From assembly GCA_039199225.1 (NCBI GenBank), contig JBCCSZ010000159.1, positions 1 to 17,219 of the forward strand: a stretch of DNA of 17,219 bases. Direction: 5' to 3'. The translations under genes and the position numbers were made by a program. The notes below the pieces were generated by a model that was not told the DNA's origin, searched no databases, and saw only the letters and a list, made by a program, of their open reading frames with translations. Positions within the stretch are counted from its first letter, which is position 1; every line of letters starts with the position of its first letter. Shown here piece after piece: positions 1 through 7,500 of the stretch. The stretch is from JBCCSZ01 sp039199225. GTDB taxonomy: Bacteria > Bacteroidota > Bacteroidia > Chitinophagales > Saprospiraceae.

Positions 1-14
1 AACAATTTGGAGCC

Positions 15-935
15 TCACTTGAAGGATTCAACTAAGAAGAAGGCATAGAAGAGTATGAGCAAGAGCCCTTCCCAGCGAGTAATATTCTTGTTATTTGAGA
101 CCACACCAAACAAGATGGTCATAACGATCATTAATGGCATGCTAAAGTCCATGATCTGTGGAGGAATCTCTAAGGTTCCCAGAAAAGAAGGGATGGCCAT
201 GACTACATAGGTATTGAAAATATTGGATCCTAAGACATTGCCAACTGCGATGGAGGTTTTCCCCTTTCTGGCAGCATTGATACTGACGATGACCTCCGGC
301 AAGGAGGTCCCCAAAGCAACTGCAGTCAGAGCGATGATCTCCGACCCAATGCCCACCATAGAAGAGAGTTGTGTAATGGCTGTAATGGTGTATTTAGCCC
401 CCACCCACACAAAGGCACCCCCCAAAGCAAAAAAGGCATATGTCTTCCACGAAGATTTGGTCTTAGTACCATTGCCATCACTTTGCTTAAAAGAATAAGC
501 CAGAAAAATGCCGATGCCTCCCAAAAACAGGATGGCCTCACCCAACGATAGGTGCAAGTCTTTCAAAGCCAGCCAAAGGAAAAAAGCCGAGCCCCACAGG
601 TAGGGCATATCGATGTGCCAAATGTTGTATTCCAGCTTGATTTCTTTAGCCACCAGGGCAGTGAGCCCCAACACCAGGGCGATGTTGGTAATATTGGAAC
701 CAACGACATTGCCTACGACAATTTTACTATCATCCGCCAGTACGGAGGCAATAGAAGCAGCTAGTTCAGGCAACGAGGTCCCGAAAGCCACAATCGTGAC
801 GCCAATCAAAAAGGGTGAAATACCCATCGAAAGGCCGATTTCCTCCGCAGAATCAACAAACCAGTCCGATCCTTTAAGCAGCACCACTAAGCTTCCGACG
901 AACAAGCCGCCATACATTAATACATCAATCAACAT
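15..935 (-). CDS. Calcium/sodium antiporter, CaCA family (YrbG-like)
   Basis: This is an inner-membrane cation exchanger, probably using the Na+ gradient to expel Ca2+. The family is defined by two inverted alpha-repeats and both are visible: GTSLPELAASI followed by GNVVGSNITNIALVLG in the first half, and GTSLPEVIVSI followed by GNVLGSNIFNT in the second. The acidic residue in each GTSLPE motif is the usual ion ligand. The product is about 306 residues with roughly ten hydrophobic segments, the normal family length. The frame is open up to 1034, but I place the start at the ATG at 935 because a good Bacteroidota promoter lies at 958-987, inside the longer frame, and the extra 33 residues do not look like family sequence. 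An ATG at 917 is an alternative. It reads away from gldN in the same direction, separated by a repeat tract. The ion specificity is inferred from the family. Confidence 0.88.
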   Translation of the reverse strand: MLIDVLMYGGLFVGSLVVLLKGSDWFVDSAEEIGLSMGISPFLIGVTIVAFGTSLPELAASIASVLADDSKIVVGNVVGSNITNIALVLGLTALVAKEIKLEYNIWHIDMPYLWGSAFFLWLALKDLHLSLGEAILFLGGIGIFLAYSFKQSDGNGTKTKSSWKTYAFFALGGAFVWVGAKYTITAITQLSSMVGIGSEIIALTAVALGTSLPEVIVSINAARKGKTSIAVGNVLGSNIFNTYVVMAIPSFLGTLEIPPQIMDFSMPLMIVMTILFGVVSNNKNITRWEGLLLILFYAFFLVESFK

Positions 936-957
936 AAAAGTGTGTATTACAGCGGTG

Positions 958-987
958 CAAATGTACACTTTTTTATGTAGCCGCAAA
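958..987 (-). promoter_or_regulatory. Bacteroidota-type promoter of the antiporter gene
   Basis: Read on the minus strand, TTTG (984-987) is followed after 18 bases by TACATTTG (958-965), an exact match to the TAnnTTTG -7 element of Bacteroidota. The expected transcript start is near 950, leaving a leader of about 15 bases before the ATG at 935. This is the main reason to reject the longer open frame reaching 1034. Confidence 0.6.
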
Positions 988-1029
988 ACCATCAAATAGT
1001 AAAGCACCAAGCAGTTCCCCACTCCCCAA

Positions 1030-1146
1030 ATCACAGATCACCGATCACAGATCACCAAACCACCGATCACAAAATCACAGATCACCAAACCACAGATCAC
1101 CAAACCACAGATCACTAGATCACAAAATCACAGATCACCAAATCCC
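1030..1146. repeat. Degenerate short direct-repeat tract
   Basis: The tract is built from shuffled variants of GATCAC, AAATCAC and CCAAACCAC. A 25-base string is repeated exactly at 1065-1089 and 1118-1142 (53-base spacing), and the unit CACAGATCACCAAAC recurs several times around it. The plus strand is almost only A, C and T, with G mainly in GATC. It lies between the 3' end of gldN and the promoter of the antiporter gene. The units are not evenly spaced, there are no unique spacers, and no coding frame is convincing, so it is not a CRISPR. A role is unknown; it may be a dispersed intergenic repeat of this lineage. Confidence 0.7.
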
Positions 1147-1154
1147 ATCTCCCC

Positions 1155-1955
1155 TCAATACGACCAAAGGTCATGTTCAAAGTTAAAAAGCTCCTTTTTG
1201 ATCTTCTCTGCTTCCAACAAGCGATCTACACCAGATAAGTAATCTTTCAAGCGCCGATCCCGAACATTGGACTCCTTATAAATGGTACTGGCAAAAAAGC
1301 GCATTTCAAAAAGGTCCTCCCAGCTAATGGGCGCACGGTCGTTACCCTCGATGAAAACGCGATGACGGGCCAGGACCTCCCTCAATTCTGGGTAGTAAAA
1401 CCAAAACAAAGGCTGCTCATATCGAAAGTTGCCATGCTCGTCTCGAACATCTTTCAAAGGCGCGATACCCAAAATGCGTACTTGCAAGCTAGCGGTCTGT
1501 TCATCAAAAAACCATACTTCCTTCAGCCGGAACCGACGGATGTCCTCGTAAAACAGGCGCTCACGCACCACCTCATAGCGGATTTCATAATTGTCGGGAT
1601 CCGGTACAGCAATGGTATCGACCCGAAACAGAATCTGCTCCAATTCCTCCGTCGACAGGGCCTCGTTGAACTTATCGTCTTCGGCGCTGTAGACCGATAG
1701 GTCGCCCTCTTCTGCAGCACGGGCCAGTATTTCAAAGAATGGATTCTCGGGGTAGACAAATGGAAGGTTCATCTTCTCCCGAACATCGATCAATCGCCAA
1801 ATACGACGCTCCCAAAAGATGTCGGCTTCCCGCAATGGTGGATGAGGAAGGACTCTTCGCTCTTTTACAATGCGGCGTTCAACAATATCGTCTTTGGGCT
1901 GGGCATGGAGCTGAATGGATAGGAGGAACAAGAAAAAAGCAGTGAAATATTTCAT
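1155..1955 (-). CDS. gldN: Type IX secretion/gliding protein GldN (PorN)
   Basis: GldN is a periplasmic component of the type IX secretion system that associates with the GldK ring at the outer membrane. The protein is about 266 residues. It has a typical N-terminal signal peptide beginning MKYFTAFFLFLLS with likely cleavage near HAQ, then the charged ERRIVKERRVLPHPPLREADIFWERRIWR segment that marks this family (shown here as motif ERRIWRLIDVREKMN), and aromatic-rich blocks such as KEVWFFDEQT and FWFYYPELREVL. The frame extends 11 codons upstream to 1988, but the ATG at 1955 places the signal peptide correctly. It follows gldM on the same strand after a 139-base gap that holds a strong hairpin, so it is probably cotranscribed with gldM, perhaps with reduced read-through. 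Family assignment rests on recognised motifs plus the gldM neighbour. Confidence 0.9.
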   Translation of the reverse strand: MKYFTAFFLFLLSIQLHAQPKDDIVERRIVKERRVLPHPPLREADIFWERRIWRLIDVREKMNLPFVYPENPFFEILARAAEEGDLSVYSAEDDKFNEALSTEELEQILFRVDTIAVPDPDNYEIRYEVVRERLFYEDIRRFRLKEVWFFDEQTASLQVRILGIAPLKDVRDEHGNFRYEQPLFWFYYPELREVLARHRVFIEGNDRAPISWEDLFEMRFFASTIYKESNVRDRRLKDYLSGVDRLLEAEKIKKELFNFEHDLWSY

Positions 1956-1991
1956 ATATACTTTTTGATTTAATACTTCTGTTTGCAAAAC

Positions 1992-2031
1992 CCTCCCGGC
2001 CGTCCTCCCTTTGGAAGACGGAGCCAGGAGG
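1992..2031. repeat. GC-rich imperfect hairpin between gldM and gldN
   Basis: Arms CCTCCCGGCCGTC (from 1992) and GACGGAGCCAGGAGG (to 2031) pair over most of their length around a loop with CTCCCTTTGGAA. There is no T run after it in the direction of gldMN transcription (the minus strand reads into GGGTTTTGC), so it is a poor intrinsic terminator. Its GC content stands out from the surrounding AT-rich gap. It resembles the CTTTGG-centred palindromic intergenic repeats common in Bacteroidota genomes, and may also affect mRNA stability between the two genes. Confidence 0.5.
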
Positions 2032-2094
2032 CACCTTTCTCTCGAAGGCGCGTTAGCAAAAGGGTTATAAAAGTTTGGTAATTATCAAAGATGG

Positions 2095-3609
2095 TCAACG
2101 GATGCGGAAGGCCATATCGGGGACCTTGCGATCGTGGGTATCGCCGGGACAGCGCAACTTGATGTCTTCAAAGTAATAGGCATCTTTCGGGCGGGCTTGC
2201 TGAGCTAGGTCCTTCGTCCGTTCGTTGAACCGGCCACCTGGATTGACACTTGACCTGGCATCGTCGTTGTTGGGGACGCGCACCATGCGAAATCCACGGA
2301 TTTTGCAACGGGCATCAAAGTCAAAATTTTCCAACTTGGGGCTGAGCCGGTCGTAGACCCTCATTTCTCCAGTGGATAGCGTACCGGATTCCTTGTTACC
2401 CAGGAGTATTTTTGGCGTCGGAATGCCCTTGATGCGGTATTCAAAAGTCGTTGGACTCATGCCGCCACCAGAAACGATGATCTTGGCGCGGCCTGTTCGG
2501 GTGGGCTTGACGATGTATTTGCCGTTGGCCTGCCGAACGGGATTGACTCCTTCGCCACGCACTTGGACCTGGTTACTGGGAACGCCGGCCACTGAGATAC
2601 TCAACGGATTATCTACCCCTACGTAGAATACATTCATTTTGTCCGCTGATACAGTGACCGAGCGTTCGCCAACTTCATAATTGAAACGGCGGCGATACTC
2701 TTTGATCTCCTCCGTAATTGGATCGCGTTCCCGAATGAGGATGTTCATCTCCTGACGCCCAATATCGCTTGGCCGCAATTGTAGACGGGCTTTTCCCTCG
2801 CGCACTTCTAAAGGTCGTCCATCCACAAACATCTCTATGTTGTCCGCTGTACTACTGTATGCTCCTAAAAACACCTCGGCATTTAGCTCCTCTCCTCTGA
2901 TGACATAATTTTTGTCGGCAGCTACAATGGCATTGTAACTATCCAGCTTACGGGTGGAAGAAAGTTTGTTGACAAAGTAATTCAACACACTGGCCTCAGT
3001 GGTTTGTGCATCGTTTTGCATCTTACTGAGCAAGGGCAGCACGGCAGCAACAGGCATTTGATCAAAGTTGTGCTCGGCCCAGGTCTTCTTTTTGGAAGCT
3101 GCCGGAATAGCACCCGCATCAAGCGGTACGGATTTGGCAAGTTGCGCTCGCAGCTCTACACTATCGACCAATTGGAGCAAACTGTCGCGAACCGCCAGTA
3201 TCCGCTCCTGTAGTATTTGTCCATTGCCCTGGTTGACAAACAGGCGAGTAGCTGCCGCTTGGTCCTTGATGCGCTTAATTTTTCCATCCTCGTCGAGGCC
3301 ACCAGAAGCTTTAATCAAATCCAGTTTGAGTTGATCGATATATCCCATAAAACTCAGGGTAATCTGACGGGCTTTCATAGCTTTATCCCGTAAGGGCTCG
3401 TATTGTTGGTAAGCCTCTGCTTGCTGCCTGATGTCGTTTAACATTCGATCATTTGCATTGTCGACCAGCTCATTACTTTCCTGGATACTGTCGTTCATGG
3501 ACAAAAATGCCGATAAAATCTCTGCAGAAACGTTGAGGGCCAGCATCGCGGTTAGTACTAGATACATAAGATTGACCATGAGCTGACGGGGCTCCTTGGG
3601 TATAGACAT
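2095..3609 (-). CDS. gldM: Type IX secretion/gliding motor protein GldM (PorM)
   Basis: GldM spans the periplasm. One N-terminal helix sits in the inner membrane with GldL to form the proton-driven motor, and the periplasmic domains reach the outer-membrane GldK/GldN ring. The N-terminus is diagnostic: MSIPKEPRQLMVNLMYLVL, then LALNVSAEIL, with a conserved glutamate at residue 30 in the single membrane helix (about 11-33). The rest is a long periplasmic part: helical up to about residue 170, then beta-rich domains, ending near FRIR. At 504 residues it has the normal length. The start at 3609 gives the canonical N-terminus. Unusually, gldK and gldL are not upstream: the next gene on that side is tatC on the other strand, 510 bases away. 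gldN follows. I see no exact TAnnTTTG promoter in front of it. Confidence 0.95.
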   Translation of the reverse strand: MSIPKEPRQLMVNLMYLVLTAMLALNVSAEILSAFLSMNDSIQESNELVDNANDRMLNDIRQQAEAYQQYEPLRDKAMKARQITLSFMGYIDQLKLDLIKASGGLDEDGKIKRIKDQAAATRLFVNQGNGQILQERILAVRDSLLQLVDSVELRAQLAKSVPLDAGAIPAASKKKTWAEHNFDQMPVAAVLPLLSKMQNDAQTTEASVLNYFVNKLSSTRKLDSYNAIVAADKNYVIRGEELNAEVFLGAYSSTADNIEMFVDGRPLEVREGKARLQLRPSDIGRQEMNILIRERDPITEEIKEYRRRFNYEVGERSVTVSADKMNVFYVGVDNPLSISVAGVPSNQVQVRGEGVNPVRQANGKYIVKPTRTGRAKIIVSGGGMSPTTFEYRIKGIPTPKILLGNKESGTLSTGEMRVYDRLSPKLENFDFDARCKIRGFRMVRVPNNDDARSSVNPGGRFNERTKDLAQQARPKDAYYFEDIKLRCPGDTHDRKVPDMAFRIR

Positions 3610-4119
3610 ATTGATTGTTTTATAATTATGATGAATACAGATGCCACAAACTCCCTGTTGTATTCAGCTACAAAGCCAAAAACAATACTGTGGACGTACC
3701 TTCTCAGGGAGAGGGCATGTCGATGAGGAGTGCTACAATTTAAATTTGCTAACGATTTGAGAGTTGGTTGATCATTTTTACGCGTAAGCCGAAGGGCAAA
3801 CAACTGGCCTTCGTTTCGGAATCCGATCTAAAAAGAGTAGAAGATTTTGTCAAATAAATGGTTTAGGTTTCTGCCATTACGCGATTGCCTCCAGGGTGTG
3901 GGAGAATGAGCGATTTTGCCTAACTAAAAAAATATACTCAAAATGAAGAGTGTTTTCACGCCTTAAATCGTTATCATAACGGATATAGATTGGAAAGTAA
4001 CAGACCGACGCAACATTTTTTCTACAAAATGCTTAAAAAACAAAGTTGCTAAACCTTTTTTCTCCCGGCTGGTCAAAGGAACGTTTTTAGGCTCCCAAAA
4101 AGTTTGTAAATTTGCTCAC
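3610..4119. other. Divergent intergenic region between gldM and tatC
   Basis: These 510 bases should hold the control regions of gldM (leftward) and tatC (rightward). The only clear element is the TAAATTTG just before tatC. A TAAATTTG also occurs at 3741-3748 on the plus strand without a TTTG partner at the right distance. Its complement contains TAAATTG, one T short of the consensus, which could serve gldM with a leader of over 100 bases. A minus-strand open frame at 3558-3803 has no family features and overlaps the start of gldM, so I do not call it. I see no RNA gene. Confidence 0.5.
4107..4114 (+). promoter_or_regulatory. TAnnTTTG -7 element immediately before tatC
   Basis: TAAATTTG matches the Bacteroidota -7 consensus exactly. 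A weak -33 partner (TTTT at 4084-4087, 19 bases upstream) is present. The element ends five bases before the first ATG of the tatC frame, so transcription should begin at or within a few bases of that ATG. Either the message is leaderless or translation begins at a later ATG (4153 or 4207). Confidence 0.5.
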
Positions 4120-4980
4120 ATGCCACTGGATCAAATAGATGTAGATAGAGATATGCCCGATTACGGCAAGCCCCAATCATCGGGTACAGAAGCGGATCAG
4201 AAGGAAATGTCTTTCCTCGATCACCTCGAAGAATTGCGCTGGCACCTCGTGCGCTCTGCCATTTCCGTTATCATATTTGCCATCGCAGTTTTTGCAGCCG
4301 GCCAAATCATTTTTGAGAAGGTCATTCTAGCGCCCAAAGAAGCTTGGTTTATCACCTATCAGGTGATTTGCAGTATTTCAGAAACCCTGTGCTTTTATCC
4401 TCCTGAGTTTGATTTGATGACGGTCCAATTGGGCGAACAGTTCATCGTTCACCTCAAAGTGTCCGTTTTGCTGGGCCTCGTGGTGGCTTTTCCCTATATT
4501 TTCTATGAAGTATGGCGATTCATCCGTCCGGGCTTGTACCCCAATGAACAAAAGGCAGCACGTGGGTTTGTTTTCATCTGCTCCTTTTTATTTTTCTTGG
4601 GCGTCTCTTTTGGGTATTTCATCGTCTCCCCTTTTGCCGTGACATTTTTGGCAGGTTACAATGTAGGAGCAGTCAGTTCGCCTTCCTTGGCTTCCTTTGT
4701 CAATTATATGACCATGTTTACCATCCCAACAGGTGTCGTCTTTGAGCTACCTGTTGTCGTTTACTTTCTTTCGCGCATCGGCCTGTTGTATCCCGACTTT
4801 ATGAAGCAGTACCGGCGCCACGCATTTGTTCTGATACTCATCCTATCAGCCATTATTACACCACCAGATGTGGTTACGCAGTTTTTGATTGGTATTCCTT
4901 TGTACACCCTCTACGAACTCAGTATTATCATCTGTAAGCGAGTGGTAAAAAAGAAGGAATTAGAAGCAGCAAATAGTTGA
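4120..4980 (+). CDS. tatC: Sec-independent protein translocase subunit TatC
   Basis: TatC is the receptor of the twin-arginine pathway. It binds the RR signal peptide in the inner membrane and recruits TatA to export folded proteins. The conserved core begins at residue 31: SFLDHLEELRWHLVRS, containing the cytoplasmic glutamates that contact the signal peptide. It continues with FYEVWRFIRPGLYPNEQK (128-145), FELPVVVYFLSRIGL, and a last helix with IGIPLYTLYELSI. Six hydrophobic segments are visible. The frame from 4120 encodes 286 residues. The first 29 are polar and not typical of TatC, and a promoter -7 element ends only five bases before this ATG, so the real start may be 4153 or 4207 (MSFLDHLEELR). 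No tatA or tatB lies next to it. It is followed after five bases by a small membrane protein, likely in the same message. Confidence 0.95.
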   Translation: MPLDQIDVDRDMPDYGKPQSSGTEADQKEMSFLDHLEELRWHLVRSAISVIIFAIAVFAAGQIIFEKVILAPKEAWFITYQVICSISETLCFYPPEFDLMTVQLGEQFIVHLKVSVLLGLVVAFPYIFYEVWRFIRPGLYPNEQKAARGFVFICSFLFFLGVSFGYFIVSPFAVTFLAGYNVGAVSSPSLASFVNYMTMFTIPTGVVFELPVVVYFLSRIGLLYPDFMKQYRRHAFVLILILSAIITPPDVVTQFLIGIPLYTLYELSIIICKRVVKKKELEAANS

Positions 4981-4985
4981 AATTC

Positions 4986-5441
4986 ATGACCGCAGTTTCG
5001 TCTTCATTGACATTAATACTCAAATTAGTTCTTCCAACCCTTTGGATTACTTTCTTTTCAGGTTTCACAGCGGCCATTTTCGCCCTGGACGTTACCTACA
5101 TAGGTCCCATCCCGATCTTTACTTTTCGGATAGGCTTGTTGATATTTCTCATCTTAGGGATTCTATTCTTGTATTGGAGTGTGATGCGCCTCAAGCGGGT
5201 GGATATGGACCAAAAGTTTATTTACGCTACCAACTACTTCAAGACCTACCGCTACCCCTTTCACCAGGTTGCACGGATAGAGGAGCGGGACTATAAGTTG
5301 TTCAATGCCATTGACATATACTTCAAGCAAGAAGGTTCTTTTGGAAAGAAGATCACCTTTCTAGCCCATCGATATCGCTACAAGGATTTTGTTCAAAAGT
5401 ACCCAGGAGCCTTTCAGGGGCTTTTGGAGCAACGGCCCTAA
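4986..5441 (+). CDS. Small two-TM membrane protein, possible PH-like fold
   Basis: I do not recognise a named family with certainty. The 151-residue product has two hydrophobic stretches in its first half (about residues 7-32 and 42-67, the latter GLLIFLILGILFLYWSVMRL). A basic, aromatic C-terminal domain follows with the pattern KFIYATNYFKTYRYPFHQV, an ARIEERDY strand, and KITFLAHRYRYKDF. Two TMs followed by a short beta-rich domain suggest a bacterial PH-like (bPH) protein. The start is either ATG 4986, five bases after the tatC stop, or TTG 4977, whose TTGA overlaps that stop; both imply coupling to tatC. A link to Tat export or membrane maintenance is only suggested by position. A terminator follows directly. 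Confidence 0.7.
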   Translation: MTAVSSSLTLILKLVLPTLWITFFSGFTAAIFALDVTYIGPIPIFTFRIGLLIFLILGILFLYWSVMRLKRVDMDQKFIYATNYFKTYRYPFHQVARIEERDYKLFNAIDIYFKQEGSFGKKITFLAHRYRYKDFVQKYPGAFQGLLEQRP

Positions 5442-5445
5442 ACGG

Positions 5446-5482
5446 CAAAAGGCCCCCGGAACCTATTTCCAGAAGCCTTTTG
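5446..5482. terminator. Bidirectional terminator hairpin between convergent genes
   Basis: CAAAAGGC (5446-5453) pairs with GCCTTTTG (5475-5482), and inside it GGAA (5458-5461) pairs with TTCC (5467-5470) around the loop CCTAT. The A and T runs inside the arms supply a U tract in both directions. It lies exactly between the stop of the tatC unit (5441) and the stop of porX (5510). Confidence 0.75.
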
Positions 5483-5509
5483 TCCTATGCGATGCAGCAG
5501 TCCTACCAT

Positions 5510-7066
5510 CTATCTACTCCGTAGTTTCACCACCGGGCAGATCATCTCTTCCAGGGAAATTCCTCCGTGTTGGAAGGTATCGCGATAGTAGTTATTGTAG
5601 TGATTGTAGTTGTTGGGATATAGGAAATAGCGGTCGTCCTTGGCAAAGATGAAGGTCGAACTGACGTTGGGACGTGGCAAACCGGCTTTTTCTGGATCGC
5701 GGAAGGCCAACACATCCCGCTTATCGAACTGCAGGTTGCGACCGACCTTGTAGCGCAGGTTGGTGGTCGTCTCTCGGTCTCCGACCACTTTGGAAGGTGT
5801 CTTGACGCGAATGGTGCCATGATCCGTTGTGATGATGAGGCGAACATCCCGCTCAGCAATCCGTTGTAGGGCAGCCCATAGCGGCGAATGCAAGAACCAG
5901 GAGCGGGTCAAGGAGCGATAAGCTGTTTCATCACCTGCCAGTTCTTTAAGCACCTCCATTTCCGTCCGCGCGTGCGACATCATATCAATGAAGTTGTAGA
6001 CAATGACACTCAGATCGTTGTGGAGATAGTTGAGGATGTTGTCCTGCAATTGCTTGGCACCATTGACATTTGTCACCTTTTGATAATCAAATTTGACGGG
6101 TTTGCGGAACGTACGTCGGACCTGTTCGGCCAGCAAATCGTGTTCTTTCATGTTCTTGCCGCCCTTTTCATTGTCATTTAGCCACCATTCCTTGTAGCGG
6201 CGGGCGATTTCGGAAGGCATCATTCCGGCAAAGATCGCATTGCGGCTGTATTGAGTCGAAGTTGGCAAGATGCTGTAGAAAAAGTCCTCCTCCTCTACCC
6301 GGAACAACTCTGTGATGATGGGCTCGATGGTCTTCCACTGATCGTAGCGCAGGTTATCGAGCAATATCATAAAGGTCGGTACGTCCGGTTCGAGCTGTGT
6401 AAATACCTTTTGGCGCATCAATGTATTGGATAGCGTTGGTACTTCTCCGTTTCCGGCCACCCAGTCTTCGTAGTTTTTAACGATGAATTTGCTGAACTCA
6501 CCATTGGCCTCCGTCTTTTGCATAGAGAGAATGTCGGCCATTTCGGTGGTGTTGGAGGCATCTAACTTGAGCTCCCAAGAAATGATCTTTTTGTATATTT
6601 CTACCCACTCACGAAAATCCAATCCACTGTTGATTTGCATGAGAATCTGGCGAAATTCCTGCTGATAGTCCGAGGCCGTCTTGTCTCCAACCAGGCGCTT
6701 TTTGTCAATGATTTTTTTCAGCGTCAGCAGTATCTGGTTGGGGTTAACGGGCTTGATGAGATAGTCTGTGATTTGACCACCGATGGCTTCTTCCATCACG
6801 TTTTCCGCCTCGTTTTTGGTGATCATAACCACTGGCAATCCAGGGTTGTTTTCTTTGATTTTGGAGAGGGTCTCCAGGCCCGTCAGGCCCGGCATGGATT
6901 CATCCAAAAACACTACATCGATGTCATTGGTTTCCTCACATTCTTCCAGGGCATCGTGTCCGTTGGTTACGGTCACCACATCATAGCCTTTTTGTTGCAA
7001 AAAGAGCATTTGGGGCTTTAGCAAGTCGATCTCATCGTCTGCCCAAAGTATTTTGATTTTTTCCAT
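5510..7066 (-). CDS. porX: Response regulator PorX with PglZ phosphatase-like domain
   Basis: PorX is the regulator partner of the sensor kinase PorY and controls type IX secretion, through the sigma factor SigP in Porphyromonas. Residues 1-120 form a receiver domain: acidic pocket WADDE (8-12), phospho-acceptor D55 in VFLDESMPG, T83 and K105 in LIKPVNP. A helical linker leads to a PglZ domain of the alkaline-phosphatase superfamily from about 230. Its likely metal/catalytic residues are all present: D237 in LLDNLRYD, T271 in PTSTQYS, D361 and H365 in FIDMMSHAR, D415-H416 in TTDHGT, and H500 in FQHGG. At 518 residues it is full length. There is no DNA-binding domain, which is normal for PorX. 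It lies close to gldM/gldN but is transcribed on its own, with its 3' end facing the tatC unit. No exact TAnnTTTG promoter is visible upstream. Confidence 0.95.
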   Translation of the reverse strand: MEKIKILWADDEIDLLKPQMLFLQQKGYDVVTVTNGHDALEECEETNDIDVVFLDESMPGLTGLETLSKIKENNPGLPVVMITKNEAENVMEEAIGGQITDYLIKPVNPNQILLTLKKIIDKKRLVGDKTASDYQQEFRQILMQINSGLDFREWVEIYKKIISWELKLDASNTTEMADILSMQKTEANGEFSKFIVKNYEDWVAGNGEVPTLSNTLMRQKVFTQLEPDVPTFMILLDNLRYDQWKTIEPIITELFRVEEEDFFYSILPTSTQYSRNAIFAGMMPSEIARRYKEWWLNDNEKGGKNMKEHDLLAEQVRRTFRKPVKFDYQKVTNVNGAKQLQDNILNYLHNDLSVIVYNFIDMMSHARTEMEVLKELAGDETAYRSLTRSWFLHSPLWAALQRIAERDVRLIITTDHGTIRVKTPSKVVGDRETTTNLRYKVGRNLQFDKRDVLAFRDPEKAGLPRPNVSSTFIFAKDDRYFLYPNNYNHYNNYYRDTFQHGGISLEEMICPVVKLRSR

Positions 7067-7500
7067 TTATGATTCGGTTTGTTTCTTATGGTTCTCAATT
7101 AGGTTGGTTATTGCTTCGTACAGCCTGTTATACACCGAAAATCAGCAGATGTTCCAAGTGAGTGTAACAAGGCAAAGGCTTAGGGCTAGAAACACATTTG
7201 ATTTAAATATATTTTATTTACTTATTCAATATTATTTCACTGCCGATCCGTCTTATTTCCAGCAGCTTAAGTTAAGCATTAAAAGGAAAAAACTGCCTAC
7301 TGAAGAAAAAATAGATTTCCACCTATCGCAAAGCAACCAATTAAGGGAGAATTCAGTCTAGATGTTAGTGGCATTTAATGAAAAAAGATTCATTAACTTC
7401 GGCCTTGAAATGTTAATTGTTAACGCTACGCAGAAGTCGCTTATTTTGTCGATTGTACATTACAGACAAAAAGCTCAACGGGAACTACTTCGCATCGTTT
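7067..7500. other. Divergent intergenic region between porX and HD gene
   Basis: This 434-base AT-rich region has no convincing gene. Two short plus-strand open frames (7053-7361 and 7362-7571) abut each other but overlap porX or the HD gene and show no family features. A weak promoter candidate for the HD gene is TTG (7417-7419) with TATTTTG (7442-7448), one base short of TAnnTTTG. I see no matching element for porX. Confidence 0.45.

Noticed and set aside
936..1034. 33-residue N-terminal extension of the antiporter
   Set aside because: A promoter lies within it and the extra residues do not match the family; the ATG at 935 is better.
1030..1146. Possible CRISPR array
   Set aside because: Units are short, shuffled and without unique spacers of constant length; there are no cas genes.
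3741..3748. Second TAAATTTG in the gldM-tatC gap as a tatC promoter
   Set aside because: There is no TTTG at the proper distance upstream, and it lies nearly 380 bases before tatC.
3558..3803. 81-residue minus-strand frame upstream of gldM
   Set aside because: It overlaps the gldM start in another frame and shows no domain or plausible start context.
7053..7361. 102-residue plus-strand frame upstream of the HD gene
   Set aside because: It overlaps the start of porX on the other strand, has low-complexity composition and no family features.
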